A stretch of DNA of 64,000 nucleotides from Nostoc sp. PCC 7524 (GTDB lineage: Bacteria > Cyanobacteriota > Cyanobacteriia > Cyanobacteriales > Nostocaceae). Both the position numbers and the translations under genes were made by a program. Location: contig NC_019684.1 in the NCBI RefSeq assembly GCF_000316645.1, positions 496,001 through 560,000 on the forward strand. Direction: 5' to 3'. A model generated the notes under the pieces. The model searched no databases. It was not told where the DNA came from and saw only the letters and a list, made by a program, of their open reading frames with translations. This document shows, one piece after another, positions 54,124 through 63,018 of the stretch. Numbering within the stretch: the first letter of the stretch is position 1; the number at the start of each line of letters is the position of its first letter.

Positions 54124-54705
54124 ATGGTTTTAACTGCTTCAACAATGTTGGCATTAGGCACAAAAGCACCAGATTTTTATCTACCGGAAGTCATATCTGG
54201 CAAGACAATTTCTTTGTCTACTTTTGCTGATCAAAAAGCATTGTTGGTGATGTTTATTTGTCGCCATTGTCCGTTTGTAAAACACATTCAAGAGGAATTA
54301 ACCAAGTTAGGACAAGATTATTTCACCAGTGATTTAGGTATCGTTGCTATTAGCGCCAATGATGCCCAAAAATACCCAGATGATGCCCCTGATTCCTTAA
54401 AAGAACTAGCAACAACACTGGGTTGGCAGTTTCCGTTATGCTATGACGAAACCCAGGCAACCGCCAAGGCTTATACGGCGGCTTGTACGCCTGATTTTTT
54501 TGTTTTTGATGGCGATCGCCAGCTAGTTTATCGAGGACAATTAGATGATAGCCGTCCTAGTAATGGTAAACCTGTCACGGGTGCAGATTTACGCGCTGCT
54601 ATTGATGCAGTCTTAGCGGGTAAACCTGTCACTACAGAACAAAAGCCTAGCATCGGTTGCAATATTAAATGGAAATCAGGGAACGAACCTAGTTATTTTG
54701 GTTGA
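54124..54705 (+). CDS. AhpC/TSA-type thioredoxin-fold protein
   Basis: 193 residues. KAPDFYLPEVISGKTISLSTF is the redoxin start and CRHCPFVKHI supplies a C-x-x-C pair in place of the single peroxidatic Cys. PDFFVFDGDRQLVYRGQLDD is the family C-terminal part. Proteins of this group are thiol redox enzymes, likely cytoplasmic because no signal peptide is seen. Substrate unknown. Confidence 0.82.
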   Translation: MVLTASTMLALGTKAPDFYLPEVISGKTISLSTFADQKALLVMFICRHCPFVKHIQEELTKLGQDYFTSDLGIVAISANDAQKYPDDAPDSLKELATTLGWQFPLCYDETQATAKAYTAACTPDFFVFDGDRQLVYRGQLDDSRPSNGKPVTGADLRAAIDAVLAGKPVTTEQKPSIGCNIKWKSGNEPSYFG

Positions 54706-54710
54706 TGTTT

Positions 54711-54736
54711 GGAGACGTTGCATTGCAACGTCTCTC
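54711..54736. terminator. Bidirectional terminator between convergent genes
   Basis: GAGACGTTGCA and TGCAACGTCTC form a near-perfect palindrome (54712-54734) 6 bp after one stop and 12 bp before the opposite one. It belongs to the GAGACG hairpin family. Confidence 0.6.
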
Positions 54737-54746
54737 AAGGGCATCA

Positions 54747-55259
54747 TTAATGTTTAATTTCTAGATTCAGGATATAACGCCCTAATTGGACTTGTTCAGC
54801 CCATAATTCGTATTCCACACGCAAATGCTCTGGTAGTTTGTGTCCGCTCAGAGTCAAACTGTTGGTAAAGTTGCGTAGGCGAATAGGATAGTTAGGTTGT
54901 AATGACTCAGTGGGTAGCCAATATCGGCTTACGCCATACACACCCTGTTCCCAAAAGTGGCGGTAACTTACCTGTTCATTACCTTGCATAGTCATAATGA
55001 TGCGGTAAGGAGAAATCTCTAACCACAACACCCTCGGACTACTGGGAGGATAGACTTTACTTCTGGGTGCGGCAAGTGTATCTTCTGGAGGATCGGGACT
55101 TGTGATCTCGCAAGTAATTAAAGGCGGCGCAGTTAAAAGCAAATGGAATCTATCAGTATCTTTTTGATATAGTGTTCCGGCAGTTTCCACAACAGACCAA
55201 AATGGTAGATCAGTGGAAATAAGTGATAAGCACACGGGCTTGCGGTGATGGGTGAGCAT
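54747..55259 (-). CDS. Conserved cyanobacterial protein of unknown function
   Basis: 170 residues, beta-rich by appearance, no membrane segment. SYRHFWEQGVYGVSRYWLPTESLQPNYPIRLRNF is the most conserved-looking stretch. No domain recognised. It is convergent with the redoxin gene and transcribed away from aroA. Confidence 0.6.
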   Translation of the reverse strand: MLTHHRKPVCLSLISTDLPFWSVVETAGTLYQKDTDRFHLLLTAPPLITCEITSPDPPEDTLAAPRSKVYPPSSPRVLWLEISPYRIIMTMQGNEQVSYRHFWEQGVYGVSRYWLPTESLQPNYPIRLRNFTNSLTLSGHKLPEHLRVEYELWAEQVQLGRYILNLEIKH

Positions 55260-55656
55260 GGGAGCAATGGGAGCTAAAAGCTATGAACGAGATGAAAATA
55301 ATACCAGATGGTTTAATAGGTCAAATTGAGCGACTAAAGATTAATTCATTGTAAAACCTGATTAATATTAACTGAAGATGCTTATTAAGTAAGCTAAATA
55401 AACAAATATAAAAAATAGTCAATAGTCCATTGTTAAAAACAATAAATAATTACCATTAACTACCTGTAATCTGGCTTTAGTGTGCCAGTTGTATCAGTCG
55501 GATTCAAGTAGTAATAACTAAAAAATAGATATGTTGCGGTAAATGTCGGTAAATTTTAGTGAGCAAAAAGCGATACGATACTAGGCAGGAAGTAACCAGT
55601 AGCGTCCAATAAAGTCGCTGACGAGCTTCTAGTGTCATCAAAACCAGAGTATCGTG
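55260..55656. other. Intergenic region upstream of aroA
   Basis: About 395 bp of AT-rich DNA between divergent genes. No reading frame, repeat or RNA structure stands out. It must hold the aroA promoter. Confidence 0.5.
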
Positions 55657-57006
55657 ATGTCGGCTGCTGCTATAACCTTAGAGACTCAAACAGACCTTTC
55701 TCAGAAGTTAATTATCCAAAGTCCCTCGACTGGGCTATCTTTGCAAGGTCGTATTCAAATACCAGGGGATAAATCGATTTCCCATAGGGCGTTGATGTTA
55801 GGTGCGATCGCGCAAGGTGAAACGGAAATCCAAGGGCTACTCTTGGGTGAAGATCCCCGCAGCACTGCTAGCTGTTTTCAAGCTATGGGTGCAGAAATTT
55901 CGGAACTGAATACGGAATTGGTGCGGGTAAAAGGCATTGGTTTAGGCAATTTGCAAGAACCTGTAGATGTTTTGAATGCTGGTAACTCCGGCACAACACT
56001 CAGATTAATGCTGGGACTTTTGGCATCCCACCCAGGACGGTTTTTTACTGTCACTGGGGATAGTTCCTTGCGATCGCGTCCCATGTCCCGTGTAGTACAA
56101 CCTCTGCAACAGATGGGGGCGCAAATTTGGGGACGCAAGGGAAATTCTCTAGCACCTTTGGCGATTCAAGGACAGGTTCTCAAACCAATTCACTATCATT
56201 CTCCCATCGCCTCAGCCCAAGTCAAATCTTGCATCATGCTGGCAGGTTTATTCACTGAGGGGAAAACTACGATAACTGAACCGGCAGTTTCCCGTGATCA
56301 TAGTGAAAGGATGCTCAGGGCTTTTGGGGCGGATATCAGCGTTGATCCTGAAACCAAAAGCGTTACCGTGAATGGCCCCGCTCAACTATATGGGCAGAAG
56401 GTGGTTGTACCAGGTGATATTAGTTCCGCAGCCTTTTGGTTAGTGGCTGGGGCGATTGTCCCTGGTTCAGAATTGGTAGTAGAAAATGTCGGTGTGAATC
56501 CCACACGCACGGGGATTTTAGAAGCATTAGAAATGATGGGCGCAGATATCCAATTGGAAAACCAGCGCGAAGTCGCAGGGGAACCGGTGGCAGATGTCCG
56601 GGTGCGCTCTAGTAAGTTGCGAAGTTGTACGATTGCTGGTGATATTGTGCCAAGAATGATTGATGAAATCCCGATTTTAGCTGTGGCGGCGGTATTCGCT
56701 GAGGGGAAAACGGTGATTCGGGATGCTGAGGAGTTAAGAGTCAAAGAAAGCGATCGCATTACGGTGATGGCGCAGCAACTCAATAAACTCGGCGCAAAAG
56801 TCACCGAACTCCCCGATGGCATGGAAATTATTGGCGGTACTCCCTTAGTAGGTACAGATGTCGATAGTTATACAGATCATCGCATTGCCATGAGTCTAGC
56901 GATCGCGGCTCTTAATGCTACGGGAATCACGACAATTCACCGTGCCGAAGCTGCGGCAATTTCTTATCCTAATTTCACTGCGACGTTGCAACAGGCTGTG
57001 GGTTAG
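55657..57006 (+). CDS. aroA: 3-phosphoshikimate 1-carboxyvinyltransferase (EPSP synthase)
   Basis: 449 residues from ATG 55657; a GTG lies one codon earlier. [20 protein letters not shown] (PEP/shikimate-binding Lys-Ser), [28 protein letters not shown] and RVKESDRI (catalytic Glu) are all present. GNSGTTLRL rather than the GNAGTAMRP of class I places it among class II-like, glyphosate-tolerant types. It makes chorismate precursors for aromatic amino acids. Confidence 0.95.
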   Translation: MSAAAITLETQTDLSQKLIIQSPSTGLSLQGRIQIPGDKSISHRALMLGAIAQGETEIQGLLLGEDPRSTASCFQAMGAEISELNTELVRVKGIGLGNLQEPVDVLNAGNSGTTLRLMLGLLASHPGRFFTVTGDSSLRSRPMSRVVQPLQQMGAQIWGRKGNSLAPLAIQGQVLKPIHYHSPIASAQVKSCIMLAGLFTEGKTTITEPAVSRDHSERMLRAFGADISVDPETKSVTVNGPAQLYGQKVVVPGDISSAAFWLVAGAIVPGSELVVENVGVNPTRTGILEALEMMGADIQLENQREVAGEPVADVRVRSSKLRSCTIAGDIVPRMIDEIPILAVAAVFAEGKTVIRDAEELRVKESDRITVMAQQLNKLGAKVTELPDGMEIIGGTPLVGTDVDSYTDHRIAMSLAIAALNATGITTIHRAEAAAISYPNFTATLQQAVG

Positions 57007-57042
57007 ACGGAGGAGGGGAGCAGAGGGGCAGGGGAGAATAAC

Positions 57043-57087
57043 TATTACCTATTACCTATTGCCTATTGCCTATTGCCTATTGCCTAA
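57043..57087. repeat. CTATTGC heptamer repeat
   Basis: Six tandem units of the form CTATTACC or CTATTGCC. On the minus strand they encode the last residues (GNRQ) and the stop of the flavin-fold protein. Confidence 0.85.
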
Positions 57088-57525
57088 AACCATTGTTTGC
57101 GGATGAAATTTAGATTCTTCTTCCCAATAATCGGCTTTATTAATATTGACTTTAAGTAAGGCAATACTGGGATCATCTAACCCTTGGGGAAACCATGTTT
57201 GTAGTTCTGGTTGCCATTTTTCTTGAATTTTTTTCTGGTCTTTGACTATTTGTGCTGTACCAGAAATCGAAATATATCGCTGCTGATCGGGTGATGAAAA
57301 ATTAACGTTTACTTGCTGACGATGCTCAATCTCAATTACTTTATGAGAACTGCTTGATGTAAAGAACCAAATTGTACCATCAGAGTCAATATCGCGATTG
57401 ACGAACATGGGACGACTATGTAAGCTACCATCATCATCAACGGTGGTTAACATCCCATAATTCAAGTCTTTAATTAATGCTCGCAGTTGCTGAATGTTTT
57501 GGTTTTGAACTGTAGAATGTGTCAT
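57070..57525 (-). CDS. Pyridoxamine 5'-phosphate oxidase-fold protein (general stress 26-like)
   Basis: 151 residues. LNYGMLTTVDDDGSLHSRPMFVNRDIDSDGTIWFFTSSSSHK is the split-barrel flavin-binding start of general stress protein 26, and QRYISISGTAQIV follows. Likely binds FMN or F420-like cofactors; the reaction is unknown. The C-terminus reads out of a GGCAATA repeat run. The upstream 448 bp is repeat DNA only. Confidence 0.8.
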   Translation of the reverse strand: MTHSTVQNQNIQQLRALIKDLNYGMLTTVDDDGSLHSRPMFVNRDIDSDGTIWFFTSSSSHKVIEIEHRQQVNVNFSSPDQQRYISISGTAQIVKDQKKIQEKWQPELQTWFPQGLDDPSIALLKVNINKADYWEEESKFHPQTMVLGNRQ

Positions 57526-57539
57526 TTATTGTGAATTGC

Positions 57540-57775
57540 GAATTGGATTTATCAAGAAAGGCAGAGGGCAGAGGGCAGGAGGCAGAAGGAATACTGGCCT
57601 CTGTCCTCTGCCGCGACCATTCCCCGAAGGGGTTCCCGCAGGGTAGGGAGCAAGGGTTTAAGACCCCCACCAAATTTTCAATTTGGTGGCTCTTGTTTAG
57701 GAGGGGTCGGAATCCCCTTCTAAACAAAACCTTCTGCCCTCTGCCTCCTGCCTCCTGCCTTCTTCAATCTATTTT
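57540..57775. repeat. Nested palindromic repeat element
   Basis: Outer arms GGCAGAGGGCAGAGGGCAGG and CTGCCCTCTGCCTCCTGCC flank smaller hairpins: CCCCGAAGGGG, CCACCAAAT/ATTTGGTGG and GTTTAGGAGGGG/CCCCTTCTAAAC. No coding capacity beyond chance frames. It resembles a non-autonomous mobile repeat. Confidence 0.7.
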
Positions 57776-57976
57776 TTAGAATTAGCATTTTGGATTGTTA
57801 ATTGCGTGAGCCTAGAGGGTGAATTATTCTCAATAGTCGATAACTTAAAATGGAAATTTATTACTTTAGATATATGTTTCATAGATTTATTTATAAAGTT
57901 TTAAATGCCCTGTAACTTTAGGTTGATGGAATTAGGAATTGATTTAATTAAGCTTTGTACTTGACAACCTGCTGTG

Positions 57977-58504
57977 ATGGGAGAAGTGCAGATGACAGAT
58001 ATGTTGGAATTACAAGACGTGAATATTCCTGAAATTGTCGAGACTCTGACAGCAATAGTTCTCTCACCTGTAATTCTTCCTGTTGCAGATGCTGTTAAAC
58101 AGCCTCTAGTACAAACTGTAATTAAAGAAGTTATTGAGAGTTGGGAAGATATTACTGTGGGCGTAAACACTAATGTTTCTAACGGACATAGAGAAACATC
58201 TAGATATATCAATATTCAAATAGAGCAAGCTTATGGGAGTGAGGGTAAATCTGAGGTAGCTAATGATGTTATTAACCTCTTATCTGATATGAATGCAGAT
58301 GTCAGAAGTATGACTAATGGTGTGGCTGATTTACGATTGCTAGTGCCTATGGGATTAGGCTTATTGGCAATTCGTCAATTATGGGTACAAGGGCTAAAAC
58401 TGAATGATATTCCTTGGTATATCTTGGCTTGGTGTGCCTTTGATAGTTTTATAAAACTTAATAATGTTAGGGAATTACCAACCTCTAATGTACCTCAAAA
58501 TTAG
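57977..58504 (+). CDS. Small helical protein preceding a P-type ATPase (DUF5132-like)
   Basis: 175 residues from ATG 57977; ATG 57992 with GGGAGAAG upstream is an equally good start. It has a hydrophobic patch early (VLSPVILPVADAV) and one likely membrane segment later (LRLLVPMGLGLLAIRQLWV). Proteins of this type are found next to cation-transporting P-type ATPases carrying an HMA-like N-terminus. It is 180 bp upstream of such an ATPase, on the same strand. Function unknown; metal handling is inferred. Confidence 0.6.
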   Translation: MGEVQMTDMLELQDVNIPEIVETLTAIVLSPVILPVADAVKQPLVQTVIKEVIESWEDITVGVNTNVSNGHRETSRYINIQIEQAYGSEGKSEVANDVINLLSDMNADVRSMTNGVADLRLLVPMGLGLLAIRQLWVQGLKLNDIPWYILAWCAFDSFIKLNNVRELPTSNVPQN

Positions 58505-58684
58505 CTAGTTAAGAATTAGCTAGGAATATGTCAAAAGGTTGACTATTTTTACTATTGTTAAGACTCCTACTTTGAAACTCTTAACAGTAGTAGTCTCTGT
58601 TTTTATAGTTATTGGAACTATAATCATTGAATACGGATATACGTATGTTCCTATTTTCAGGGCAGGAAGGGAGTAGAAATTGCT

Positions 58685-61600
58685 GTGATTAAAGCAATAC
58701 ATACGAGCGTGAAAGGGAGAGCTAGATATAAAATCACAGAGCTTTATGGCTCACGGGATTTAAAAGAATATTTAGAGCGATCGCTAGCTAGTAAATCAGC
58801 CATAATTAAAGCTAATGCCAATCCCTTAACAAGCAACTTACTGGTAATTTTCTCACCAAAATATAATTATCAGCAAATAGGCTCTCTCGTGGAACAGATT
58901 GTCTTAAGTTTTTGCAAAAAACATCCTGTAAAACAAAAAACTAAAGCACTAAAACCTAGCTCCAAAATTGCCAAACTTGATAACAAAGCCACAGAACAAA
59001 GCCAAGAAAATTGGCATTTAATCCCTACAGATAAAGTTCTGCATCAATTGCAAACATCACCAGAATCAGGGTTATCTAGTGAATCGGCAGCGATTAATTT
59101 AAGTCAATACGGGCTAAATCTCCTCTCAGAAACAGAGTTACGCTCTGGTTGGAGCATCATAATTGAACAGTTTAAGTCCTTACCTGTGGCTTTGCTGGGA
59201 GTGGCGGCTGGGGTTTCGATGTTTACGGGAGGATTAGTTGATGCTGTTGTAATTTTAGGTGTGGTGGGACTGAATGCAGTAATTGGTTATCTCACAGAAA
59301 GCCAGTCTGAAAGAATCATTAACTCCCTCAAACATCATCAGCAAACATCTGCTTGGGTAATTAGAGATGGTAAGCAAATAGAAATACCCATTGAAAATGT
59401 AGCTGTGGGCGATATTTTAGTTCTCAAACCAGGGAATTATTTAGCTGCTGATGCGCGATTAATTGCCGCCGATAACCTAAGTGTTGATGAGTCGGCTTTA
59501 ACTGGCGAGAGTATCCCGGTGAACAAAACTACGGCATTCTTGATGGGTGAAGATGTGCCATTAGGCGATCGCTTCAACATGGCCTACAAAGGTACTTATA
59601 TCACAGGTGGTCAAGGATTGGCGGCGGTGGTAGCAACCGGCACCTATACAGAAATGGGTAAAATTCAACAGCTAGTAGGTGAAGCCAAAGCCACGGAAAC
59701 CCCCCTCGCCAGACAGCTAGATGAAGTAGGCGGACAGCTGGTATTAATCAGTATGGGGATTTGCGGTTTAGTTTTTGGTATGGGCGTGCTGCGGGGATAT
59801 GGTTTAGTGCAGATGCTCAAATCATCCATCTCCCTAGCTGTAGCAGCTGTTCCCGAAGGATTACCCACAATTGCCACTACCACCTTAGCTTTAGGTATCC
59901 GCGATATGCGGAAGAATAAGGTTCTGGTGCGGAGTCTGGCTGCCGTGGAAGCTTTGGGTTCCGTGCAGACAATTTGCATGGATAAAACCGGCACAATCAC
60001 CGAGAACAGAATGTCTGTGGTGGAAATTCATGCCAACTCACGACAGATTCAAGTGTCAGATGGTGACTTTGTGAATGGGGAGAAGAATATTAACCCCTAC
60101 AGCGACGATGAACTATTAAAACTGATTCATGTATCGGTATTATGTAACGAAAGTGAAGTCAGTAAATCTGCCAATGGGGAGTATGCTGTCACAGGTTCAG
60201 CTACGGAAAATGCCCTGATTTATATGGCTATCTCCGCCGGAGTCGATGCGATCGCCCTCAGAGAAAAGTATCCCTTACTACAAACCAACCTGCGATCGGA
60301 AAACCGTAATATTATGAGTACCATTCACCAGACTCATAATCAACAAAAATTTGTAGCTGTTAAAGGTAGCCCCGCCGAAGTAGTACAACTATGCCAAAGT
60401 CAGGTGAAAGATGGGCAAATAGTACCTTTAGATGAAGAAGAACGGCAGGCGATAGAAATTGAAAACGATCGCATGGCTGGAAAAGCATTACGAGTCTTGG
60501 GCATAGCCTACAGCCATATAGATGAATATCACAACTGCAACGGCAATAACCATGAATCCAACCTGATTTGGTTAGGTTTGGTAGGAATGGCAGATCCCAT
60601 CCGAAAAGGGGCAAAAACATTAATTGCCGACTTCCATCATGCAGGTATCGACACCGTGATGATTACCGGCGATCAAAGTCCTACCGCCTATGCGATCGCC
60701 AAAGAATTAGAATTAAACCGTGATCCCCAACTGGAAATTCTCGACTCTACCAACATTAATAACCTCACTCCCGAAGCCTTAATTGCCCTCAGCGACAAAG
60801 TAGACGTATTTGCCCGCATCAGCCCCAGCAATAAATTGCAAATCGTCCAAGCGTTGCAAGGTGCAGGTAAAGTTGTCGCCATGACAGGTGATGGGATTAA
60901 CGACGCACCCGCCTTAAAAGCTGCCCAAGTGGGTGTAGCTATGGGTAAAGGTGGTACAGATGTCGCCCGTGAGGTAGCAGATATCGTCTTAGAAGACGAT
61001 CGCCTGGAAACCATGATTATCGCCGTCAGTCGCGGCAGAACAATTTACAACAACATCCGTAAATCCGTGCATTTCCTCCTCTCGACTAACCTGAGTGAAA
61101 TCATGGTGATGACGATTGCTACCGCCGTTGGGATTGGGGAACCCTTAAACGCCATTCAACTACTATGGCTGAACTTAGTCACAGACATTTTCCCTGGTTT
61201 ATCCCTGGCATTGGAAGCACCAGAACCAGAAGTCTTAAACCAACCACCCCGCAATCCCGAAGAACCAATTATCAAAAAGTCCGATTTTGGCAGAATTGCT
61301 TTTGAATCAGCCGTGATTTCTGGCGGCACCCTCACCGCCTATAGTTACAGTCTCCTCAGATATGGTATGACTCCCAGGGCTAGCACCATTGCCTTTATGA
61401 GTCTGACATCAGCCCAACTGCTACATACAATTAGTAGCCGTTCCGAAACCCACAGCATCTTTAGTCAAGAAAAACTGCCGACGAATCCTTACTTAAATGC
61501 TGCCATTACAGGTTCCTTTGCGATCCAACTGTTAGCGATCGCCATTCCGCCACTCAGAAGTCTGTTGAGAATCGCGCCAATTAATCTTGTGGATGGTGCT

Positions 61601-61720
61601 GTGATTGGTGCTAGTGCTGTACTGCCTTTGCTAGTCAATGAAAGCACAAAAGGAATTGGTGACTGGCAACTAGGAACTAGGAAAACATTACCCCAATCCC
61701 CAGTACCCAATCCCCAATAG
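58685..61720 (+). CDS. Type II-like cation-transporting P-type ATPase with N-terminal HMA-like domain
   Basis: 1011 residues from a GTG. An HMA_2-like domain (about 1-75) is followed by the cation-ATPase N-terminus, TGES loop, PEGLP in TM4, phosphorylated D433 in CMDKTGTITEN, GDGINDAPALK and NLVTDIFPG in TM6. The TM4 and TM6 motifs match Ca2+-ATPase-like pumps, but the ion is uncertain. The last 20 residues (GDWQLGTRKTLPQSPVPNPQ) are encoded by a heptamer repeat and are unlikely to be functional. It lies 10 bp before the MetK-like gene. Confidence 0.88.
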   Translation: MIKAIHTSVKGRARYKITELYGSRDLKEYLERSLASKSAIIKANANPLTSNLLVIFSPKYNYQQIGSLVEQIVLSFCKKHPVKQKTKALKPSSKIAKLDNKATEQSQENWHLIPTDKVLHQLQTSPESGLSSESAAINLSQYGLNLLSETELRSGWSIIIEQFKSLPVALLGVAAGVSMFTGGLVDAVVILGVVGLNAVIGYLTESQSERIINSLKHHQQTSAWVIRDGKQIEIPIENVAVGDILVLKPGNYLAADARLIAADNLSVDESALTGESIPVNKTTAFLMGEDVPLGDRFNMAYKGTYITGGQGLAAVVATGTYTEMGKIQQLVGEAKATETPLARQLDEVGGQLVLISMGICGLVFGMGVLRGYGLVQMLKSSISLAVAAVPEGLPTIATTTLALGIRDMRKNKVLVRSLAAVEALGSVQTICMDKTGTITENRMSVVEIHANSRQIQVSDGDFVNGEKNINPYSDDELLKLIHVSVLCNESEVSKSANGEYAVTGSATENALIYMAISAGVDAIALREKYPLLQTNLRSENRNIMSTIHQTHNQQKFVAVKGSPAEVVQLCQSQVKDGQIVPLDEEERQAIEIENDRMAGKALRVLGIAYSHIDEYHNCNGNNHESNLIWLGLVGMADPIRKGAKTLIADFHHAGIDTVMITGDQSPTAYAIAKELELNRDPQLEILDSTNINNLTPEALIALSDKVDVFARISPSNKLQIVQALQGAGKVVAMTGDGINDAPALKAAQVGVAMGKGGTDVAREVADIVLEDDRLETMIIAVSRGRTIYNNIRKSVHFLLSTNLSEIMVMTIATAVGIGEPLNAIQLLWLNLVTDIFPGLSLALEAPEPEVLNQPPRNPEEPIIKKSDFGRIAFESAVISGGTLTAYSYSLLRYGMTPRASTIAFMSLTSAQLLHTISSRSETHSIFSQEKLPTNPYLNAAITGSFAIQLLAIAIPPLRSLLRIAPINLVDGAVIGASAVLPLLVNESTKGIGDWQLGTRKTLPQSPVPNPQ

Positions 61721-61730
61721 CAGGTGAATT

Positions 61731-62918
61731 ATGAAAAAAGACTTCATGTTTACATCAGAATCAGTGACAGAGGGGCATCCTGATAAACTGTGTGATCAAA
61801 TTAGTGATGCGATCGTAGATCGTTTTTTACAACAAGATCCCTTCGCCAGAGTGATTACAGAATGCGCTGTTGCTACAGGGATTGTGTTTTTAGCCGCCCG
61901 GTTTGAACCCAACGCCAACGTAGATTTTACCAATATAGCTAGACAGGTTATTGATCAGGTTGGTTATGACCACAAAGAATTTAATGGTAAAACTTGTAGT
62001 GTTTTGACCAGCTTAACAGAATTACCACCTAATAAATATCACCTATTTGATGAACAAAAACTATCTGATGAAGAGATAGAGCAAATAACTGTAACTAACC
62101 AAGCTACAGTTTTTGGTTTTGCTTGTAATCAAACATCAACACTCATGCCCTTGCCTATCTGGTTAGCACATAAATTAGCCAGAAAAATGAGTGAAGTGAG
62201 AAATAAAAATATCCTCGATTATTTAACGCCTGATGGTAAAACCCAAGTAGGAATTGAATATAGAAATCGCCGCCCCTATAGAATTCATAGTATTACAGTT
62301 ATTGCCAGTCAATATAAACGTGGAAAACCAGAACTCAAGCAATTACAAGATGATATTAGAGAAACTGTAATTTTTCCAGTCTTTGAGCATGAAGATATTA
62401 AACCAGATGAAAAAACTCGAATATTTATCAACCCCGATGGCCCATTTATTATTGGTGGACCGTCGGTGCATTCTGGTTTAACAGGTAGGAAAAATGCTAT
62501 AGATACCTATGGCGAATATTCTCAACATAGTGGTTCGGCATTAAGTGGTAAAGACCCCATCAGAATTGATAGGGTAGGAGCTTATGCAGCCCGTTATGCA
62601 GCTAAGAATATTGTCGCAGCTAAATTAGCTGATGAATGTGAAGTACAGCTAAGTTATTCTATTGGCATTTCTCGTCCTGTGAGTGTGCAAGTAGAAACCT
62701 TTGGTACAGGTAAAATATCTGATGAAGAAATTACAATTCTGTTAGAAAAACATTTTGATTTTCGCCTTGCTGGTATTTTGAAAGAGTTTAATTTAAGACA
62801 TTTACCTTCATTAGTGAAAGGTGGATTTTATAGAAAGCTGGCCGCCTATGGTCATGTCGGTAGGGATGATATAGATTTGCCTTGGGAGAAATTAGATAAA
62901 GTCAGCTTTTTCAATTAA
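61731..62918 (+). CDS. metK: Divergent S-adenosylmethionine synthetase
   Basis: 395 residues, MetK length. TSESVTEGHPDKLCDQISDAIVD is intact. The canonical GAGDQG is VTNQAT (about residues 122-127), and the usual GGPQGDAGLTGRK is GGPSVHSGLTGRK. SGKDPIRIDR is kept. Normal MetK makes SAM from ATP and methionine; loss of GAGDQG may change the substrate or weaken activity. It starts 10 bp after the P-type ATPase, suggesting co-expression. Confidence 0.75.
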   Translation: MKKDFMFTSESVTEGHPDKLCDQISDAIVDRFLQQDPFARVITECAVATGIVFLAARFEPNANVDFTNIARQVIDQVGYDHKEFNGKTCSVLTSLTELPPNKYHLFDEQKLSDEEIEQITVTNQATVFGFACNQTSTLMPLPIWLAHKLARKMSEVRNKNILDYLTPDGKTQVGIEYRNRRPYRIHSITVIASQYKRGKPELKQLQDDIRETVIFPVFEHEDIKPDEKTRIFINPDGPFIIGGPSVHSGLTGRKNAIDTYGEYSQHSGSALSGKDPIRIDRVGAYAARYAAKNIVAAKLADECEVQLSYSIGISRPVSVQVETFGTGKISDEEITILLEKHFDFRLAGILKEFNLRHLPSLVKGGFYRKLAAYGHVGRDDIDLPWEKLDKVSFFN

Positions 62919-62937
62919 CAAGAAAACATAACGAAAC

Positions 62938-62979
62938 AGCCCGTCTACTCTTTATTTCATGGAGTGAGCGGGCTTGTTT
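62938..62979. terminator. Terminator between convergent metK-like and hemerythrin genes
   Basis: AGCCCG (62938-62943) with CGGGCT (62969-62974), extended by CTACTC/GAGTGAG pairing, followed by TGTTTG. A strong stem suited to both directions. Confidence 0.7.
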
Positions 62980-63018
62980 GACTATCAACCGACTTGATTA
63001 GACAGTGGGCATTTTATT

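Noticed and set aside
56382..56822. 146-residue antisense frame within aroA
   Set aside because: Complete overlap with a conserved gene and Ser/Thr/Ala-rich composition typical of a shadow frame.
57519..57779. 86-residue frame in the nested palindrome
   Set aside because: Composed of repeat sequence with stems; no conserved protein features.
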